Assembly (NCBI GenBank): GCA_947569705.1
Contig: CANOSP010000005.1
Span: 40,133 to 104,132 of the forward strand
Direction of reading: 5' to 3'
Length of the DNA: 64,000 nucleotides
Origin: an uncultured Erysipelotrichaceae bacterium
GTDB taxonomy: Bacteria; Bacillota_I; Bacilli_A; Erysipelotrichales; Erysipelotrichaceae
In this document: piece by piece, positions 35,712 to 44,411 of the stretch
Position numbering within the stretch: position 1 is the first letter of the stretch
Layout: every line of letters begins with the position of its first letter
Made by a program: the position numbers and the translations under genes
Notes under the pieces: model-generated
The model's input: only the letters and a program-made list of their open reading frames with translations
Database searches by the model: none
What the model was told of the DNA's origin: nothing

Positions 35712-35789
35712 TGATCCGGTCCCTGACAAGTGGACACACAAAATAAATAATATTGATAACCTAACCGGCATTATGCTGATTGGGTTTTT
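35712..35789 (+). mobile_element. IS3-like left-end remnant with leader terminator
   Basis: TGATCCGGTCCCTGACAAGT followed by GGACACA resembles the terminal repeat of IS3-type elements (TGATC...CCC...CAA...GTGGACAC). It is followed by a hairpin AACCTAA/TTGGGTT plus T run (35758-35789). No transposase frame remains in 35790-36040. It sits just upstream of the ATPase/TOPRIM cassette. Confidence 0.4.
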
Positions 35790-36046
35790 AATTTGTTTAA
35801 CAAAAGCTTTAGTTTAGCTTTCTTGTATGACATTATTGAAACGAAGTGGTTGAGATTATTTAAAAGATTATTATCTTTCCATTGTAGGAACAACTGTCAT
35901 GTTGCCTTTGAGATACTTAGTAATAAATCAATAAGCAAAAGCCAATAATTTATGTTATATTTTTTCAAATAGATACATTTTGTATCATTACTTAATTATT
36001 GACAATTATTCTATATTTGGTAAAATGATTGTGGAGGTATATTTAT

Positions 36047-37426
36047 ATGAAAGAACTGGTTAGGATTGAAGAAATAAAAATAAACGGCATCAAGAATGTT
36101 CGCCATGGTGAAATTAGTTTTAATGAATATAGTAATATTTTGAAAGGAAACTTTCATGAATTGAAGTCCGTCTTAGGTATTTATGGTCAAAATGGTTCAG
36201 GAAAAACAACAGTGCTGGAAGTGACAAAACTGTTAAAAAATATTTTGATTGGAAATAAACTGCCAGATTATTTTGACAAATTTATTAATAACGAATGTCA
36301 AAACACAGAAATCAGTTATACCTTTTTTATTAATTCTACAACTTCAAAACAATTAGTAACTTATACTTTTTTGATTGGCTTAATTGATGATGAATATCAA
36401 ATTTATTCAGAAAAAATTGTATCAAAAGAATACTCTGAGACTGAAAATAAATGGAAACCACAAATTACACTTATTGAATGTAATAATCAAGAAATTGTTT
36501 TAAAGAAACTCAAAAGTAAGATTTCAAAAGACAGCTTAATTGAATTACGAGTTGCTCAAGACATTGATAAAGGAACATCCTTTATCTTTCACAAAAGAAA
36601 TAATAAAATATTATTGGAACAACTAACAAATACAATTCAAAACGATGTTCAAAGATTAGTTGATGTATTACGATTATTACCACTCTACGCTGAAACCAGC
36701 TTAATCATTATTGAAAATGATGTTATGGGAAGTATTAATTTGAACACTTATGTTCCGATTAACTTATATCTATCTAAGGATAATTCGTTAAAGATGGGAG
36801 AAATACCCGTCAATTTATTGAAACCTAATGAGATGCCTTTGGAAGTATTTAAAGATCTGGCAATGGTTATCAAACAAATTGATATGGTTTTAAATGCAAT
36901 TATCCCTTCACTTCAATTAGAAATCACAAATCTGAAAAAGCGATTTTTAAAAAATGGCGAAGAAGGCATTAGCTTTGACATAGTGAGCATAAGAAATGAT
37001 AAACTAATACCTTTAAAATATGAATCTGAGGGTATTAAACGCTTAATTTCTGTTATTAGTTCAATGATAGCCGCATTCAATAACTATTCTATTTGTTTAA
37101 TGATTGATGAATTTGATTCCGGTATTTTCGAATATTTACTGGGAGAATTAGTTGAAATTATTGATGAATCCGCAAAAGGTCAATTTGTTTTTACTTCTCA
37201 CAATTTAAGAGCACTGGAGAAATTATCATATAAATCTATTATCGTTACAACTGCTAATCCAAATAATCGCTATATCCAATTAACCGGAATAAAATCAAAT
37301 AATAATGTTCGAGATTATTATTATACAAACATTCTTTTAGGTGGACAAAGTGAACCTATTTACGAAGAAACTAAGAATTTTAAAATTAAACGTGCATTTA
37401 GAAAGGCGGGCTCTCTAAATGAATAA
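36047..37426 (+). CDS. AAA/ABC-type ATPase of a two-gene defence-like cassette
   Basis: 459 residues from ATG 36047 (GGAGG 9 nt upstream; an ATG at 36029 lacks this). An SMC/OLD-type ATPase split around a long insert: Walker A GIYGQNGSGKTTVLEV (~45-60), a ~270-residue helical insert, signature-like KYESEGIKRLISVISS, Walker B CLMIDEFDSGIFEYLL and H-loop FVFTSHNLRALEKL. This is the AAA_15/AAA_21 architecture found in AbiL, PARIS (AriA) and RloA sensors. It overlaps the TOPRIM gene by 8 nt. The DNA is visibly more AT-rich than its neighbours, suggesting horizontal gain. Anti-phage function is inferred, not shown. Confidence 0.85.
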   Translation: MKELVRIEEIKINGIKNVRHGEISFNEYSNILKGNFHELKSVLGIYGQNGSGKTTVLEVTKLLKNILIGNKLPDYFDKFINNECQNTEISYTFFINSTTSKQLVTYTFLIGLIDDEYQIYSEKIVSKEYSETENKWKPQITLIECNNQEIVLKKLKSKISKDSLIELRVAQDIDKGTSFIFHKRNNKILLEQLTNTIQNDVQRLVDVLRLLPLYAETSLIIIENDVMGSINLNTYVPINLYLSKDNSLKMGEIPVNLLKPNEMPLEVFKDLAMVIKQIDMVLNAIIPSLQLEITNLKKRFLKNGEEGISFDIVSIRNDKLIPLKYESEGIKRLISVISSMIAAFNNYSICLMIDEFDSGIFEYLLGELVEIIDESAKGQFVFTSHNLRALEKLSYKSIIVTTANPNNRYIQLTGIKSNNNVRDYYYTNILLGGQSEPIYEETKNFKIKRAFRKAGSLNE

Positions 37427-38162
37427 AAAAATTTTATTATTTCTTGTAGAAGGATTAAGTGATAAAGATGCATTAGAGCCAATTTTATCTGAATTAGTTG
37501 ATAGTGCTAAAATACGCTTTAAAGTTCTAAGATGTGATTTAACTGCGAGTTCAGATACTGAAGTGCGTAATTTAAATATGAAGCAACGCATTACTACAGT
37601 AATTAAGAGTTACTTAGTAAATAACCATGGCATTGAGAAAAAACATATTGAAAAAATTATATTTCTATCAGATACTGATGGATGTTATATTGATGATTCC
37701 TGTATTTATTTATCAGAAAAGGATACTTCATTCCGTTATGAGGATGATGGAATTTATACAAGTCGTCCAGATGATGCAATTAATAGAAATCAAAGAAAAT
37801 CTAGAAATTTAAATATGATTCATTCAACTTCAAAAGTGTTCACACTCCCAATTGAAACATATTATTTCTCTTGCAATTTAGATCATGTTTTGCATAATAA
37901 AAGAAATTTAGAACAATCTCGTAAAGAGGATTATGCATTTTATTTTGCACTTAAATATGAGAACAAAGAAGAAGCGTTTATTGATTTTGTGAATGATTCT
38001 TCACTATGTCTAGCGTATAATTACGCAGATACATGGGTAAGAATAAAAGAAGATAAAAACTCATTACTGAGATTCACTAATCTTAAAACATTCTTTGATA
38101 ATAATCTTGAATTCTTAAAAGATGAAGTAAAAGGAAAAGTTGTACAGTATCAAGTGGGATAG
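37419..38162 (+). CDS. TOPRIM/RloB-like partner protein of the ATPase
   Basis: 247 residues. The N-terminal strand and acidic residue KKILLFLVEGLSDKDALEPI and the downstream acidic motif KIIFLSDTDGCY have the spacing of a TOPRIM metal-binding core (E, then DxD), as in OLD, AriB and RloB/AbiLii-type nucleases. A helical C-terminal domain of ~110 residues follows. Start overlaps the ATPase by 8 nt, so production is coupled. Expected role: effector nuclease held by the ATPase and released on phage infection. Size and pairing fit AbiL best; PARIS is the main alternative. Confidence 0.75.
   Translation: MNKKILLFLVEGLSDKDALEPILSELVDSAKIRFKVLRCDLTASSDTEVRNLNMKQRITTVIKSYLVNNHGIEKKHIEKIIFLSDTDGCYIDDSCIYLSEKDTSFRYEDDGIYTSRPDDAINRNQRKSRNLNMIHSTSKVFTLPIETYYFSCNLDHVLHNKRNLEQSRKEDYAFYFALKYENKEEAFIDFVNDSSLCLAYNYADTWVRIKEDKNSLLRFTNLKTFFDNNLEFLKDEVKGKVVQYQVG
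37627..37680 (+). other. TOPRIM acidic motif region in the cassette's second gene
   Basis: Codons for KKHIEKIIFLSDTDG: hydrophobic strand then D-T-D, the expected second acidic site of TOPRIM; the first (FLVEG) is at 37440-37455. Confidence 0.5.
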
Positions 38163-38352
38163 TCCAATGGTTAGTTCTTATTTTAGAATATTCATAAAAT
38201 TCCAAATTAAGAAATCATCGCAAAAAGGTCATATATAGTGTTTAGAAACCAAAGAAAGATAGATAACGAACATGCCGTTTTGATTAAAAGAAGAAATATC
38301 TGGAATTATATCTTGATGTATCCCCAACATAATATATACATGATTAAACCAC

Positions 38353-38406
38353 ACCTTTCATAGTAATGTTGTTTGACGAATACATTCTACTATGAAAGGT
38401 TTTTAT
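38353..38406 (+). terminator. Strong terminator after the ATPase/TOPRIM cassette
   Basis: ACCTTTCATAGTA (38353-38365) and TACTATGAAAGGT (38388-38400) form a 13-bp perfect stem, followed by TTTTTA. Confidence 0.75.
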
Positions 38407-38422
38407 ATGGAAATGAACAAAA

Positions 38423-38458
38423 AAAAGGAACCCCTATAAAAATTTAGAGGTATCCTTT
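38423..38458 (-). terminator. Terminator of the glmU-prs-DUF1622 operon
   Basis: On the minus strand AAAGGATACCTCTA pairs with TAGGGGTTCCTTT and is followed by TTTTTTT. Confidence 0.65.
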
Positions 38459-38517
38459 ACTTAACCCTATCATTATTTAGAACATACGTTTATCCCTATA
38501 ATAATTTAGAATCCGTT
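38432..38517. repeat. Three imperfect CCCTAT...ATTTAGA repeats
   Basis: Units begin at 38432, 38465 and 38494 (CCCTATMAWWATTTAGA). They fill part of the 430-bp gene-free gap 38163-38592 and could be a decayed insertion-sequence end. Confidence 0.4.
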
Positions 38518-38592
38518 TTATTATGTGCCTACTTTAGTGGAATCCTATCATAACGCTTTACGTTTCAATACACCTTTTTATGTATTTATGTA

Positions 38593-38946
38593 TTAATAAT
38601 TATTTACGTTTGCTTCCTCAGGATGATGCTTTTGTTCCGCCTTTAATTCAAAGTGGATTAACATCGTCAGTACGGCACGAAGCAAAATGATCGCACCAAG
38701 CACATAGATTTCACTCATCTCATGAATCAGAACTGTTTTTAAAATCTCTGCGCCCATTTTAAATTCCAAGCCGAGTGCCAGAGCATTTGCGAGTTCGATT
38801 TTGATCGGATAGCGTTTCTTTTTCAACAGTGAAGCAAAGTAATAAGCAAATGCTTTTACGGAACCGAAGGCAATTACGATGATACCGAATATTTCAATCG
38901 TCGCATAAACCTCAGGCAGCCATGTTTCTATCAAATGTTCCAGCAT
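38593..38946 (-). CDS. DUF1622 family membrane protein
   Basis: 117 residues, three TM helices: VYATIEIFGIIVIAFGSVKA, 'ELANALALGLEFKMGAEILK', 'IYVLGAIILLRAVLTMLIHF'. The conserved 'LGLEFKMGAEILKT' and 'LLRAVLTMLIHFEL' mark DUF1622 (YdbT-like small membrane proteins of unknown function). It follows prs by 12 nt and ends the glmU-prs operon before a strong terminator. Confidence 0.9.
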   Translation of the reverse strand: MLEHLIETWLPEVYATIEIFGIIVIAFGSVKAFAYYFASLLKKKRYPIKIELANALALGLEFKMGAEILKTVLIHEMSEIYVLGAIILLRAVLTMLIHFELKAEQKHHPEEANVNNY

Positions 38947-38958
38947 GATTTACCTCAA

Positions 38959-39918
38959 TCAGCGCTCTTGTGCGTATACCGCTACAATTTCACTGACCGG
39001 CTTGCTTTCTTCCATTGCCTTGATGACATCACCGAGTACAGGTCCTACGGATAATACACGCATTTCCGGATAGGACGGAACCTTTTCATCTTGACAAATG
39101 GTATTCGTACAAATAAAACCGCTCAGATTGCTTTTTTTCAAGCGCTCAATCGCCGGTCCTGAAAGGACACCGTGAACACAGGAAGCATACACTCCGGTCG
39201 CACCTTTATCATAAAGCATTTTGATTCCGGCAGTTAAAGTACCGGCAGTATCTACAATATCATCAACCATGATCGCGGTTTTCCCATTGACGTCTCCGAT
39301 TAGATTCATCGCTTCCGCAACATTCGGTTTCGGACGGCGCTTATCGATAATTGCCAACGGCGCATGCAGAATTTCCGCAAGCTTTCTGGCTCTTGTCGTA
39401 CCGCCGTGATCCGGTGAAACAACAACAACTTCAGGTAAATTCAATTCTTTGAAATAGCTGCCGATAATACTGATTGCGGAAATATCATCTGCCGGAATAT
39501 CAAAGAAGCCTTGAATTTGGGTCGCATGAAGTTCCATAGTAATAATTCGGTCAGCGCCGGCTTTTTCCAACAGACCGGCAACCAATTTAGATGTGATCGG
39601 CTGACGCGGTTTCGCTTTGCGATCCTGACGAGCGTATCCGAAATACGGCATTACAACCGCAATATGCTCTGCACTGGCACGTTTACATGCATCGATCGCA
39701 ATCAGAATTTCCATCAGATTGCTGGAAACCGGATTACAGGTACTCTGTACGATATAAACATTCTTACCGCGTACACTTTCCCCTAATTCAACCATAATTT
39801 CACCGTCAGCGAAATGCTTTACATCACAAAGTCCCAAAGGGATTCCTAAGCGTGCCGCAATTTCATTTGCTAAACCAACGCTGGAAGTTAATGCGAAAAT
39901 CACTGTCTTTTTTTTCAT
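38959..39918 (-). CDS. prs: Ribose-phosphate pyrophosphokinase
   Basis: 319 residues, full length. Makes PRPP from ribose 5-phosphate and ATP for nucleotides, His and Trp. Seen: FADGEIMVELGESVRGK, the catalytic flexible loop YARQDRKAKPRQPIT, ATP-binding MELHATQIQGFFDIP, and the PRPP-binding IMVDDIVDTAGTLTAG. Downstream of glmU by 64 nt, the conserved glmU-prs order of Bacillota. Confidence 0.97.
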   Translation of the reverse strand: MKKKTVIFALTSSVGLANEIAARLGIPLGLCDVKHFADGEIMVELGESVRGKNVYIVQSTCNPVSSNLMEILIAIDACKRASAEHIAVVMPYFGYARQDRKAKPRQPITSKLVAGLLEKAGADRIITMELHATQIQGFFDIPADDISAISIIGSYFKELNLPEVVVVSPDHGGTTRARKLAEILHAPLAIIDKRRPKPNVAEAMNLIGDVNGKTAIMVDDIVDTAGTLTAGIKMLYDKGATGVYASCVHGVLSGPAIERLKKSNLSGFICTNTICQDEKVPSYPEMRVLSVGPVLGDVIKAMEESKPVSEIVAVYAQER

Positions 39919-39982
39919 TCTGCCTTTTCCTCTTTTCTATTTATAACACTTTCGTATGCGTCATTCATTTCTAATGATTTTT

Positions 39983-41338
39983 TTACTTATTTTTATATTT
40001 CATACCGAAGTCTTTTTTATTTGACTGACGAGCGCGGGCAATCCCCATATCACCGTCATCTACGGAATCGGTAATCGTTGAACCGGCTGCCAATAATGCA
40101 TTTTCACCGATCGTTACCGGTGCGATTAAATTACAGTTACTGCCGATAAACGCTCCGTCCTTCACGGTTGTGCGATATTTGTTTTTACCGTCATAATTCA
40201 CTGTCACCACACCGCATCCGACATTAATTCCCTTGCCGAAATCACTGTCTCCGATATAGGTTAAATGCGCGCATTTACTGTTATTATTAAAATCTGAATT
40301 TTTAAATTCAACGAAATTTCCGATACGGCAATTCTCATGAATGTGCGTATGGTTGCGCAGATGAGTCATCGGTCCTACCGTCGTATGTGCATCTACCTGT
40401 GATTCCACAATCTTGCTTGAATCAATCAACACATCATCGCCGATTTGCGCATCCTGTAAAAAGCTGTTTGATAAAATACGGACATTCTTACCGATCTTGG
40501 TATTACCGAAAATTACGACATTCGGATAAATGATCGTATCTTCTCCGATTTCCACATCGGCACCGATATACGTATTCATCGGATCAAGCAATGTAACGCC
40601 GTTCAACATATGCTTACGGTTGATATGTGCTTTCATCCAGCTTTCGGCTTTTGCTAAATCGACGCGGTCATTGACTCCCATCAACTCATCACGATCCTCT
40701 ACGATCAGTGCATTTGCGGACAAGCCCTTCTGATTGAAGATCTCCACTAAATCGGTTAAATAGTATTCGTTTTGCGCATTATCGTTTTTCAATTCCTTTA
40801 AGCCTTCAAACAATGCCTTTGTTTTAAAAACAAACAAGCCGGTATTGATTTCATTCACTGCCAATTCCTGCGCATCACAGTCCTTTGCCTCAACGATTTT
40901 TTTCACCTGTCCGTCAGCTTCACGAATGATTCTGCCGTAACTGCCGCCTTGTTCCAACACAGCACTCAATACGGTTAAATCATGTAATTCATTTGCCGCA
41001 AAAGCTTTTTCAATCGTTTCACTTTGTATACAGGGACCGTCACCGTTTAATACGATCGTATCTCCGTCAAAGTCCTTTAAGCAATCTGCCTGCATCACCG
41101 CATGTCCGGTTCCTAACTGCGGACTTTGCAGCGCATAGGTTACATCATCTTTTAAATATTCCTTGACACTGTCTGCGCCATGTCCGACAACTACGACAAT
41201 TTTATCAACACCTGCTTTTTTCAATGCAGTTACGATATGTCCGATCATCGGTTTATGTGCGCATTCGTGCATTACCTTGCATAATGAAGATTTCATTCTG
41301 GTGCCTTTTCCGGCAGCCAACACAATCGCTGATCTCAT
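39983..41338 (-). CDS. glmU: Bifunctional UDP-GlcNAc pyrophosphorylase / GlcN-1-P acetyltransferase
   Basis: 451 residues, full length. The N-terminal Rossmann half has the nucleotide loop VLAAGKGTRMKSSLCKVMH, 'YALQSPQLGTGHAVMQADCL' and VLNGDGPCI. The C-terminal half is a left-handed beta helix of hexapeptides (IGADVEIGEDTIIYPNVVIF) with acetyl-CoA-side residues in 'GVVTVNYDGKNKYRTTVKDG'. It makes UDP-GlcNAc for peptidoglycan. Heads the glmU-prs-DUF1622 operon. The GDGPC loop has Gly in place of the more usual Asp-Xaa-Pro, a minor oddity. Confidence 0.97.
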   Translation of the reverse strand: MRSAIVLAAGKGTRMKSSLCKVMHECAHKPMIGHIVTALKKAGVDKIVVVVGHGADSVKEYLKDDVTYALQSPQLGTGHAVMQADCLKDFDGDTIVLNGDGPCIQSETIEKAFAANELHDLTVLSAVLEQGGSYGRIIREADGQVKKIVEAKDCDAQELAVNEINTGLFVFKTKALFEGLKELKNDNAQNEYYLTDLVEIFNQKGLSANALIVEDRDELMGVNDRVDLAKAESWMKAHINRKHMLNGVTLLDPMNTYIGADVEIGEDTIIYPNVVIFGNTKIGKNVRILSNSFLQDAQIGDDVLIDSSKIVESQVDAHTTVGPMTHLRNHTHIHENCRIGNFVEFKNSDFNNNSKCAHLTYIGDSDFGKGINVGCGVVTVNYDGKNKYRTTVKDGAFIGSNCNLIAPVTIGENALLAAGSTITDSVDDGDMGIARARQSNKKDFGMKYKNK

Positions 41339-41536
41339 AGAAATTTACCTCCGTATATATTTTATCAAAAAATCGTCATAATAAAAAGGATAAATTTTAT
41401 ATCATGCCCTATCTAACAGGTTTTATTGTATTTTCTTTGTTTATTTCCTCTTTATTATCCGCTATTCATTTATATTATATTACTCAGCGATGCGCATTAT
41501 TAAATATTCCGTGATCTATCAAGTTTCACGAACATA

Positions 41537-41582
41537 AAAAATGTATCAAGCAATCTGATTTTTTATGCAAGATACATTTTAT
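41537..41582 (-). terminator. Terminator of the TrpXYZ-type transporter operon
   Basis: AAAATGTATC/GATACATTTT stem with a T-rich tail on the minus strand, about 70 nt after the ATPase stop. The remaining gap 41339-41648 shows no gene. Confidence 0.55.
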
Positions 41583-41648
41583 TCTATTGTAATTTATTGG
41601 ATGCTTTACTGAATGATATTGAGTGTTACACAAATTTAATTTTATCGC

Positions 41649-42407
41649 TTACGCTGATAAATCATACATATTCAATAATTGATCTACCGTTGTTTGTTCT
41701 TTCTCAATACCGCTTAATTCTTTTACGATCTTTCCTTCGTTCATAACAAGCAGTTTATTGCCGTAAGTGAGTGCCTGTTTCATATTATGCGTAATCATGA
41801 TCGTCGGAATGTTGTTTTCCTTTACAATTGTTTCCGTTACTCGCATAATCGTATCTGCCGTCTTCGGATCTAAGGCAGCGGTATGCTCATCCAATAATAA
41901 CAGCTTAGGGGTAACTAAGGTTGCCATCATCAAGGTCAATGCCTGCCTTTGCCCGCCGCTTAATAAACCTACTTTGGTATCCATGCGGGCTTCTAAGCCA
42001 AGATTCAGCTTTGCCAGTTGTTCCTTGAAATAAGGAATATCCGACTTTTTAATCGCCTTGCTTAAGGTAGAACGCTTTCCGCGGCTGTATGCCAAACCGA
42101 GATTTTCTAAAATCGTCATATTGGGTGCGGTTCCCTTCAAAGGATCCTGAAACAGTCGTCCGATCATTTTCGCTCGCTTGTATTCCTTCATCCATGTAAT
42201 ATCAATGCCGTCCAGTTCAATTTTGCCTTGATCCGCTTCAATATTTCCGGCGATGCAATTCAGTAAAGTGGATTTTCCTGCACCGTTGGTTCCCAATACA
42301 GTAATAAAGTCACCCGCTTGTACTTCATAACTGACCCCGTCTAAAGCAACTCGCTCATGAATCGTCCCTTGATGAAAGGTAACGTGTAAATCGGTTATTT
42401 TTAACAT
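41649..42407 (-). CDS. ABC transporter ATP-binding protein (TrpXYZ-type amino-acid importer)
   Basis: 252 residues, a full ABC domain: Walker A GTNGAGKSTLLNC (~37), Q-loop 'IGRLFQDPLKGTAPNMTILE', signature LLSGGQRQALTLMMA, Walker B LLLLDEHTAALDP and H-loop MITHNMKQAL. The 'RLFQDP..GTAPNMTILENL' stretch is typical of the ABC.X4 family (TrpZ-like). It overlaps the permease gene by 7 nt and energises its import. Confidence 0.93.
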   Translation of the reverse strand: MLKITDLHVTFHQGTIHERVALDGVSYEVQAGDFITVLGTNGAGKSTLLNCIAGNIEADQGKIELDGIDITWMKEYKRAKMIGRLFQDPLKGTAPNMTILENLGLAYSRGKRSTLSKAIKKSDIPYFKEQLAKLNLGLEARMDTKVGLLSGGQRQALTLMMATLVTPKLLLLDEHTAALDPKTADTIMRVTETIVKENNIPTIMITHNMKQALTYGNKLLVMNEGKIVKELSGIEKEQTTVDQLLNMYDLSA

Positions 42408-43285
42408 GTTCGCTTTCTCCTTTTCATGATCTCTTTTTTCAGCACAGGGAAAGAAATCGCCAAGGTTACCAAAAGTGCTGATAACAGACGTTGATCGGTC
42501 GCATTCACGCCGAGTTGTAACGCAAAGGTCAACAGGAAGCGATAGACGATCGCACCGCTGACCACTGCTAAAAAGCTTCTGAATAATGTTTTCTTACCGA
42601 AGAATGCCTCACCGACAATAATTGAAGCCAAGCCGATGACCAGCTTTCCGATCCCGTCATTCACATCCGCAAAATTTTGATACTGCGCGAGAATACCGCC
42701 GCTGAAAGCGACCAGTCCGTTTGCCAGTGCCAATCCGAGAATTTTCATTCGATCACTGTTTACGGAAGATGCTCGCACCATCGCTTCATTATCTCCGGTC
42801 GCCCTAAGACACATACCGAGCTGTGTTTTTAAAAACACATACAATGCGATAAAAACCATGAAGACGATCAGAATGCATAAGATCAACGGCATCAGTTTGG
42901 ATTGATTCCATGAGGAAAACTGCGTAAATATCGTTTCTTTATCAAACAGGGAAATATTCGGTGTATTTCCCATGATTTTATAATTGATGGAATATAAGCC
43001 GCTCATTACGAGAATGCCTGATAAGATCGGCTGGATTTTACACTTTGTTTGAAGGAATCCGGTCACAGCGCCTGCCAATGCCCCCGCAATGAGTGCCGCA
43101 AAAACACCGAGATACGGATGTCCGTTCAAGGTACATATTGCCGCAGCTCCGCAGCCGGTGATAAAGGTTCCGTCAACACTTAAATCGGGAATATCCAAAA
43201 TACGAAAGGATATATATACTCCGAATGCCAAAATCGCATAAATCAATCCTAATTCCAGTGCGCCCTGCAGGGTGGATAATGCCAT
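42401..43285 (-). CDS. ABC transporter permease (TrpY-like)
   Basis: 294 residues with about eight TM helices. The N-terminal 'SFRILDIPDLSVDGTFITGC' is the hallmark of the TrpY/ABC.X4.P branch, which is related to branched-chain permeases. 'LALANGLVAFSGGILAQYQN' and 'GIGKLVIGLASIIVGEAFFG' are also family features. Lies between the lipoprotein and ATPase genes of the same importer. Confidence 0.92.
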   Translation of the reverse strand: MALSTLQGALELGLIYAILAFGVYISFRILDIPDLSVDGTFITGCGAAAICTLNGHPYLGVFAALIAGALAGAVTGFLQTKCKIQPILSGILVMSGLYSINYKIMGNTPNISLFDKETIFTQFSSWNQSKLMPLILCILIVFMVFIALYVFLKTQLGMCLRATGDNEAMVRASSVNSDRMKILGLALANGLVAFSGGILAQYQNFADVNDGIGKLVIGLASIIVGEAFFGKKTLFRSFLAVVSGAIVYRFLLTFALQLGVNATDQRLLSALLVTLAISFPVLKKEIMKRRKRTC

Positions 43286-43338
43286 GCTTTCAACTCCTGT
43301 CTGTTTGAATAGGTGGATTCAACAATCCCTTAACTTAA

Positions 43339-44325
43339 CTATTGAATCATTTGCAGCTTTTCGTTGCCTGAAATGCTGTCCGGCAAGGTTATGCCGAGTG
43401 TGTTCAATACTTTCTCATTTACATAAATATTTAAATCGTCCTTAAATACCTTTACCGGTATCGCATCGGCACTTTTACCGTTTATCATATCATCTACCAT
43501 ATGTGCGGTTTCCTTACCTAATTCCTTGTAATCAATGCCGACTGTCGCAAAACCGCCGTCCATAACCATGGAATCCGCTCCGACAAATACCGGAATTTTT
43601 GCTTTGTTTGATTCATTGGCAAGTGCGCTCATCGCTGATGCGACTGTATTGTCGTTCGGCACAAAGACAGCGTCAACCTTTGTTACAAGCACCTGTGCAT
43701 TTGTCTGTACATCGGAAATTGTCGTAACTGCACTTTCAATTATTTCAATATTTCTTTCCTCACAGAAAGCTTTGGCTTTTTCTAAATTTGATACGGAATT
43801 CGCTTCACTCGGGTTATACATAAAGCCCAATGTTCTGATCTCCGGTTTAATGACTAAAGCTAAATCTAAAATTTGATCTACTTGAATTTCATCGGAAGTA
43901 CCGGTGATTCCCTTATCCGGCTTTTCAAGTGAGGTCAACAGTCCCGCACCGATCGGATCGGATACTGCCGAGAACACGACGCTGCGCTCTTTCGCAAAGT
44001 TTGCGGCTGCCTGTGCCGTCGGTGTTGCGATTGCGACGATAACGTCTTTATTGTCACCGTTGAATTTCTGCATAATCGAATTGAGATAGCTTGGATCATT
44101 CGCCGCATTTTGGAAATCCATAGATGATTCCGGATAGCCCAACGCGATCATTTCTTCTTTAAAGGAATCGCGGATCATATTCAGTGACGTATGATCTACA
44201 ATCTGCGCCACACCGATTTTTACTTTTGCCTTGTCACTTGTCTTTTCGCCTTCATTGGCGCATCCGCCGAAGATTACCGCGGATAATGCGAGTATTAAAC
44301 TGATTTTTTTATTCATCTTTTTCAT
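43339..44325 (-). CDS. ABC transporter substrate-binding lipoprotein (TrpX-like)
   Basis: 328 residues from ATG 44325, which follows AGGAAAAG by 8 nt. The signal peptide ends in a lipobox (SAVIFGGC) and the protein is then lipidated and held outside the membrane. The body is a type 1 periplasmic-binding fold (VKIGVAQIVDHTSLNMIRDS, 'AIATPTAQAAANFAKE', VFVPNDNTVASAMSAL) as in TrpX. An alternative start at ATG 44346 overlaps the stop of the 18-codon leader ORF (TAATG) and would lengthen the signal peptide by seven residues. Controlled by the T-box upstream. Substrate: aromatic or sulfur amino acid. Confidence 0.9.
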   Translation of the reverse strand: MKKMNKKISLILALSAVIFGGCANEGEKTSDKAKVKIGVAQIVDHTSLNMIRDSFKEEMIALGYPESSMDFQNAANDPSYLNSIMQKFNGDNKDVIVAIATPTAQAAANFAKERSVVFSAVSDPIGAGLLTSLEKPDKGITGTSDEIQVDQILDLALVIKPEIRTLGFMYNPSEANSVSNLEKAKAFCEERNIEIIESAVTTISDVQTNAQVLVTKVDAVFVPNDNTVASAMSALANESNKAKIPVFVGADSMVMDGGFATVGIDYKELGKETAHMVDDMINGKSADAIPVKVFKDDLNIYVNEKVLNTLGITLPDSISGNEKLQMIQ

Positions 44326-44345
44326 TTGCTTTTCCTGCCCTTTCA

Positions 44346-44402
44346 TTATTCTATGTGTTTTTTTAGCTCCTTGTATTGCCAATGCCAATCACTTATCGAC
44401 AT
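44346..44402 (-). CDS. 18-residue Trp-containing leader ORF
   Basis: MSISDWHWQYKELKKHIE, with the very strong ribosome site AAGGAGGTGG 5 nt before its ATG and directly after the T-box terminator. Its TAA overlaps an in-frame ATG of the lipoprotein gene (TAATG). Two Trp codons lie in the first eight positions. It may be a translated coupling peptide or a second amino-acid sensor. Not recognised from any family. Confidence 0.5.
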   Translation of the reverse strand: MSISDWHWQYKELKKHIE

Positions 44403-44411
44403 GACAACCAC

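Noticed and set aside
38432..38517. CCCTAT...ATTTAGA repeats as a CRISPR array
   Set aside because: Only three imperfect units at uneven spacing; part of the first is a terminator stem.
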